Shown here piece after piece: positions 59,705 to 64,000 of a stretch of DNA of 64,000 bases; the stretch's first letter is position 1, and each line of letters starts with the position of its first letter. Origin of the DNA: Bombyx mori (taxonomy: Eukaryota > Arthropoda > Insecta > Lepidoptera > Bombycidae). Location of the stretch: positions 15,518,001 through 15,582,000 of the forward strand of contig NC_085114.1 of the NCBI RefSeq assembly GCF_030269925.1. The letters are read 5' to 3'. The notes beneath the pieces were generated by a model. That model made no database searches. It saw nothing but the letters and a program-made list of their open reading frames with translations, and was not told the origin of the DNA. Position numbers and translations under genes: made by a program.

Positions 59705-59957
59705 TACTGGTGGTAGGACCTCTTGTGAGTCCGCACGGGTAGGTACCACCGCCCCGCCTATTTCTGCCGTGAAGCAGTAATGCGTTTCGGTTTGAAGGGT
59801 GGGGCAGCCGTTGTAACTATACTGAGACCTTAGAACTTATATCTCAAGGTGGGTGGCGCATTTACGTTGTAGATGTCTATGGGCTCCAGTTACCACTTAA
59901 TATCAGGTGGGCTGTGAGCTCGTCCATCCATCTAAGCAATAAAAAAAAAAAAAAAAC
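59705..59957 (+). mobile_element. Bm1 SINE, 3' part
   Basis: ACTGGTGGTAGGACCTCTTG to CCATCTAAGCAATAAAAAAA with a 17-nt A tail; close to consensus. Confidence 0.92.
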
Positions 59958-62199
59958 ATGCACGTACATAAATGTTTTCACAATATTTTTGGGGCGAAAT
60001 TTGCGGGGTTTTTTTTGTACGCGTGCTGTAAGTACGCTCGTTGTTTATACGATTGAGTTCAAAGACTGTACCATTAACGTATGTACGATCGATGGTGTGG
60101 GAAATTTTCAACAAATCCGTTGCGAGCTTTTTTATTTTACTTATAATGCAGAAACCGTAAAAACAAAATAAAAAAACATATGTAATGTGGCTTTGTTCCC
60201 AAAAATAAGTCTATCAAAAACCAAGGCCACAATATCGGAGGCGCAAAAAATGTTTTTTTCGCCTGGCCTGCATATTAGTGTCTCTAACAGAAACGTAAAT
60301 TACAAAAGGCCTCTAAAAGACATCGATCAACGACGTACTTGAGGCCAGCCTTAGAGAGAAAGTAAAACCAGAACATTTCCTGAGGCCTTCGTAATAGGAG
60401 CAAGGCCATTTGGCTTTTGTTTCCACCCGGAGTATCCCGATTTTTCGTTGGGTCCTTTCATAATTAAGCTTTCGTAAACTGTAATCGAAATGGGATTTGG
60501 TTTTTATTGGTTTCGAAACGGCTGGGTCAACAATGGCCTCAAATGAGATGTTTTATAGAGATAGAGAGATAGAGAGAGAGAGAGATAGAGAGATAGAGAA
60601 ACCGCACACGTTGTTAATATAGAAACGGTTATTATTTAAAAATCTGTAAAGCTGACAATATCTTTTGTTGAAGAAATATTACGGCACGCAATTTATGTAC
60701 AAAAATTAAGGTCATTGCGAAACCTTCTATTACTCAACTAATTAAAGAGTTAAATAATTTATAATTAAACCATATAGTCTATTTTTCGCGTCATGCATTA
60801 AAAATTAATTAACTCTCCTTGTCAGATGGGAGATTCATCACGATGAAGTAGCGTTAACGCTCCGTTATGTTAGCAGGAAGAGCGCTGCCGACGTTTTCGC
60901 TGGCGGAAATTGAATTATCGGGTCGACGTCGGTCCGAAAAATGTATGGAGTGCGTGGGATTCATGCTCAGTCACGACGCAAAGGCCCAACCAATGTCAGA
61001 TTATGGCATTATTTTTTAATGACGAAGAAACTGCTGTCAATGCCACAATGCTTTTAATCGCAGAGTTCAGGGTCACTACTACAATCATATCATACCGACT
61101 GTACAATTCATATTGAATCTACACGCTTCTATTCACTAATACGGCAGGAAAAAGAACATGAAAGAGCATATTTCGTGCGATGCGGAGTAGGGGCAATGAA
61201 AAGAGATGTAGATCCACAGCTTCTAGCAGAACCATCTACAAATTTTCTTCGAGACCAGCGGAATTTTACTAAAATTTGTCGAAATCACCAAGCATGGAAT
61301 GGGTTTGCTGTCTTCAATTTCCGTTACTTTCAATCAGTCGAATTCACCGACCTCCAGTATTGTCTGTCGACGGATTTGAAATCGTCGGGTGGATTACAAC
61401 ACCCGAAGGCCGATTGTTCTACTAAACGAAGTTAATATTATGAAAATACTGTTACTCATTACACCGATTCATTATTAGGTACGCTTTCATTGTTATATTC
61501 CGTGGTTACGTCTCTATTTTATTACGAGGTTTTTCATGCAGTTCCTAATTTTCTACCAGAAAGAATACATCGTACGTTAATTCAATTTCGAATTAAAAAT
61601 TGCGATTTATTGTCGTTAGAACGACGGCTCACACGACGTCGTCTACAAACTTTAGTCTAGAATCAACTGGAAATAAACAAATATTTTTAATGAAGAGAAG
61701 CAGAGGACGCGACCCTTTTATCGATTTTCTATAATAAATTCGACGAAGCGTTCGAGCAGGATTAAACCTTGTTAGCGTAATGGATCGTAATATGGAGATT
61801 TTTTTGTGCCCATATTATTAGCTATAATAATAACTGCGTCAATTAAAACCGAAGAGATATTAAATTCTTGAGGCCTTTAGCGTTTCGCTGCATTTTCCTC
61901 TTTCGATCTCGGTATAGCTCGGTATGGCGCTCTAAAACGTCGAAGTTCCTTGTTTAATAGTTTCAAATTCCTCACCGCAATCCCAAAACGCACGGTGATA
62001 TTCTGATGTTTTAAACACCAGATCTAAAAAGGAAAGCCTCTGGCGTTAGAACAAGATATGATCTGACGACCGGTGAATCGGACCTTTAAACTGGTAATGA
62101 GTCTGTCGAGCTACTACTGCTAATTATAATTGACTATCATACATCCATATTAAAAATATCCCCATCTATTTTCGCCACCTGAGATGCTAGTCTTTAATC
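59958..62199. other. unassigned stretch upstream of retm exons
   Basis: Two short plus frames (60910-61116 and 61175-61435) show no recognisable domain or splice logic. A GC-richer patch at 60860-60990 is unexplained. Confidence 0.4.
60558..60600 (+). repeat. (GA)-rich microsatellite
   Basis: ATAGAGA/GAGAGA units for about 43 bp. Confidence 0.85.
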
Positions 62200-62305
62200 C
62201 CTGGTAGTGTTGTTGGGTTAGATTGTAAGTTCGCGCGGTAGGTACAGTCCTACCGTGCTGCTGTCACGAAGCATACATGCTTTACGGTTTGTGGGACAGC
62301 TGTTA
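62200..62305 (+). mobile_element. degenerate Bm1 fragment
   Basis: GTAAGTTCGCGCGGTAGGTA and CTGCTGTCACGAAGCATACA recall the Bm1 centre. Confidence 0.5.
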
Positions 62306-62582
62306 TAATATAACAATACATTTGTAGGGAATAAAGAAATATTAACTATGCATGAATGTGAATAATGTAAAATGTATGCTCGTCCTTCACCGCAAATCGG
62401 ATAGAAGAAATACTGGCTGGAACTCTACGCATGTGAATAAATAATAAATTATCGATTCTTAGAATATGAATATTGGAACACTCAGGACTCGACGAGTCCC
62501 GAACACGCTGATAATCCCCTCTGTGCGACACAAGTGACTCTAAATGCTTATCTCAGATAGAGGGCCCGGAGAGACTAGCGGC

Positions 62583-62933
62583 CGTTTTCAATAACCTATC
62601 TATCCCTAGTTTCGGTTACTAAAGATAGACAAATCTATATTTTTGTCCTTACTTACGTTCCAATAACCTATCGACGGGCAGCAGTTCCTATCGGATTTAT
62701 CTGTCCATCGTCGGGAGGACGGATAGCCTGCTAAAGATAGAACGCTCATACAAATCGTGCTTACTTCCGTTTCAATATGAGTTTTTAGTAACTCTCCGGT
62801 AGGCGGCGCTATCTCTAGTATGGGCATTCGCTTATCTGTCAAAATCGGCCGGTTACATGTTTATCTTTCGAAAGTAAATCGCTATAATTTAATAATTGTT
62901 TCTCTTCATATTGGCATATTGTAGCAGTGATGA
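62583..62933 (+). repeat. 5' non-coding part of the Harbinger element
   Basis: Precedes the transposase remains. Contains repeated short motifs such as AATAACCTATC (62588 and 62662) and several AAAGATAGA(C/A) copies on both strands, as expected of subterminal transposase-binding repeats. The exact outer end was not fixed. Confidence 0.4.
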
Positions 62934-63830
62934 TAGTGATATGGAATTATTTCAAATGATAATGGATTGTGATGCAGATAGTGATAGTGAGGCCGATATC
63001 ATATGGTTAGGAAAATAAAGATCGTCTGAATTACATGGCGAAGATCAATAATTACGAATTTGACTATAGATTTCTGAGCAAAGGTGTTGTGAATGAATTG
63101 ATTAATTTAATGAGACCATATTTGAGTGTAACGTCAAAAAGGTAAGATAAATTTTAACCATAAAAGTACTCGTTATTACAACTTATATTTGTTTAAAGCA
63201 ATAGCAAAATTATACCTAATTTTTGTTGTGTTACAAAATCACACTCAACAGGAATTCTATAATACTGCTGGATTCCCATGGTGCCCTAAATGACATTCAT
63301 ATACTAATACAATAACCTGGTAGGCTATTTGAGTCGTCTATTATCAAAGGTGGCAATCTGTGCATTTGGACAAAAGTTTTTATTGATATGTCAATACAGA
63401 TTGATTTGAATATAATCGTCTCCTTCAAAGAATACGGTTCAAAACCTGCATTAAATAAAGGTTAATAGTTAACCTGTTATTTATCTAAGATGTCGTTCCG
63501 AAGAGTTTTGTGACTGCCAATGGAATACAAAGTCAATAATTCGTTTTTCTGATTTACCAATCATTGTCCAAAAGTCAGATTGCCAGCTTTGATAATAGTC
63601 GACTCATTTACCTTCATTCTTATTACACACTGATAACTCTACATTTTATATTTGTGTTACAGATTCAAATATAGGAGAGGAATTTAGAAATAGAAAAAGA
63701 GTATTTTGAATGTGTAATTTGTGTGCAATGCATCATTGATGTTTCAAAATGTTGTTGCTTGATGGCCTGGGTCTACTCATGATACAACTATAATTAACCA
63801 TTCCGATTGAAAAGGTATTTCTTATTTATA
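62934..63830 (+). pseudogene. Harbinger (HARBI1-like) transposase pseudogene
   Basis: Pieces in several frames match the PIF/Harbinger nuclease: an acidic N-terminus (SDSEADI), YEFDYRFLSKGVVNELINLM then RPYLSV ending at a GTAAG donor-like site (63141), a GFP-type block at 63270-63300 (GFPWCPK/DIHI remains of the GxxGAIDGTHI region), then FKYRRGI...VVA.WPGSTHDT at 63660-63790, the conserved NRKGYFS...ARWPGSTHDS segment. Stops and shifts break it throughout, and a 275-bp MITE (63331-63605) is inserted between conserved blocks. The transposase normally cuts DNA at the element ends; this copy cannot be functional. It runs to or past the window end. Confidence 0.75.
63331..63605. mobile_element. 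MITE with 4-bp duplication, copy 2 (in Harbinger pseudogene)
   Basis: 275 bp, same ends as the 27.5-kb copy, flanked by ATTT at 63327-30 and 63606-09. It lies between conserved blocks of the decayed transposase, so it arrived later. Confidence 0.82.
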
Positions 63831-64000
63831 TTACCCCATTTATATTATTATTATTATATATTATTATTATATTTTTATTTATTTATATTATATATTTAGG
63901 TGTTTATATGAATTTAATATGACACTATTATAATAAATTATCTACATATCAAGAGAACATTGATAACAAGGTGGACTTGGAATTTGCTATTTGCTTGCCG

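Noticed and set aside
60060..60080. ATG-GTA-CAG (MVQ) on the minus strand as the missing first retm exon
   Set aside because: It continues SLNSIV, not the conserved SPVRVYKYPFE, and has no donor in the right phase.

Overview
This is an AT-rich, repeat-dense lepidopteran nuclear segment, almost certainly from Bombyx (B. mori or B. mandarina). The main reason is that the silkworm-type tRNA-derived SINE Bm1 occurs about 25 times. Tails of a jockey-clade LINE, CR1- and RTE-type LINE remains, and the CTAG-ended Helitron-like repeats typical of Lepidoptera are also present.

The one clearly identifiable host gene lies on the minus strand from 55183 down to 19313. Fourteen coding exons join in frame, each with GT/AG borders, into a 648-residue protein with PRELI/MSF1, CRAL-TRIO (Sec14) and GOLD domains in that order. 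This is the SEC14L1/SEC14L5 family, whose fly member is retm (real-time). Only the short first coding exon, about 20 residues, is missing; it should lie beyond base 64000. One intron (29106-50869, 21.8 kb) separates the PRELI part from the Sec14 part and is filled with mobile elements. It also holds an unrecognised 222-codon reading frame on the same strand (41962-42630), Ser/Lys-rich with a C-terminal membrane segment, which may be the last exon of a nested gene.

Layout: 1-19200 is intergenic and repeat-rich, with LINE tails, Bm1 copies, MITEs and two faint GC-richer exon-like patches near 16.8 and 17.7 kb. 19300-29100 holds the 3' ten exons of retm, 29106-50869 the giant intron, and 50870-55183 the four PRELI-side exons. 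55200-62500 is the upstream intron or flank, with repeats and a small tandem coding-like duplication at 57.7 kb. 62580-64000 holds a decayed Harbinger (HARBI1-like) transposase gene, itself hit by a MITE and cut by the window end.

The mobile elements show several layered insertions: a 42-bp perfect hairpin with an 8-bp duplication inside a LINE tail; a MITE family with TA duplications; a MITE family with 4-bp AAAT/ATTT duplications, one copy inside retm and one inside the Harbinger pseudogene; a piggyBac-like MITE 48 bp from a retm splice acceptor; and an RTE reverse transcriptase fragment whose 463-codon frame is still open and which abuts a Helitron end. No rRNA gene, functional tRNA gene, CRISPR array or bacterial-type system was seen.
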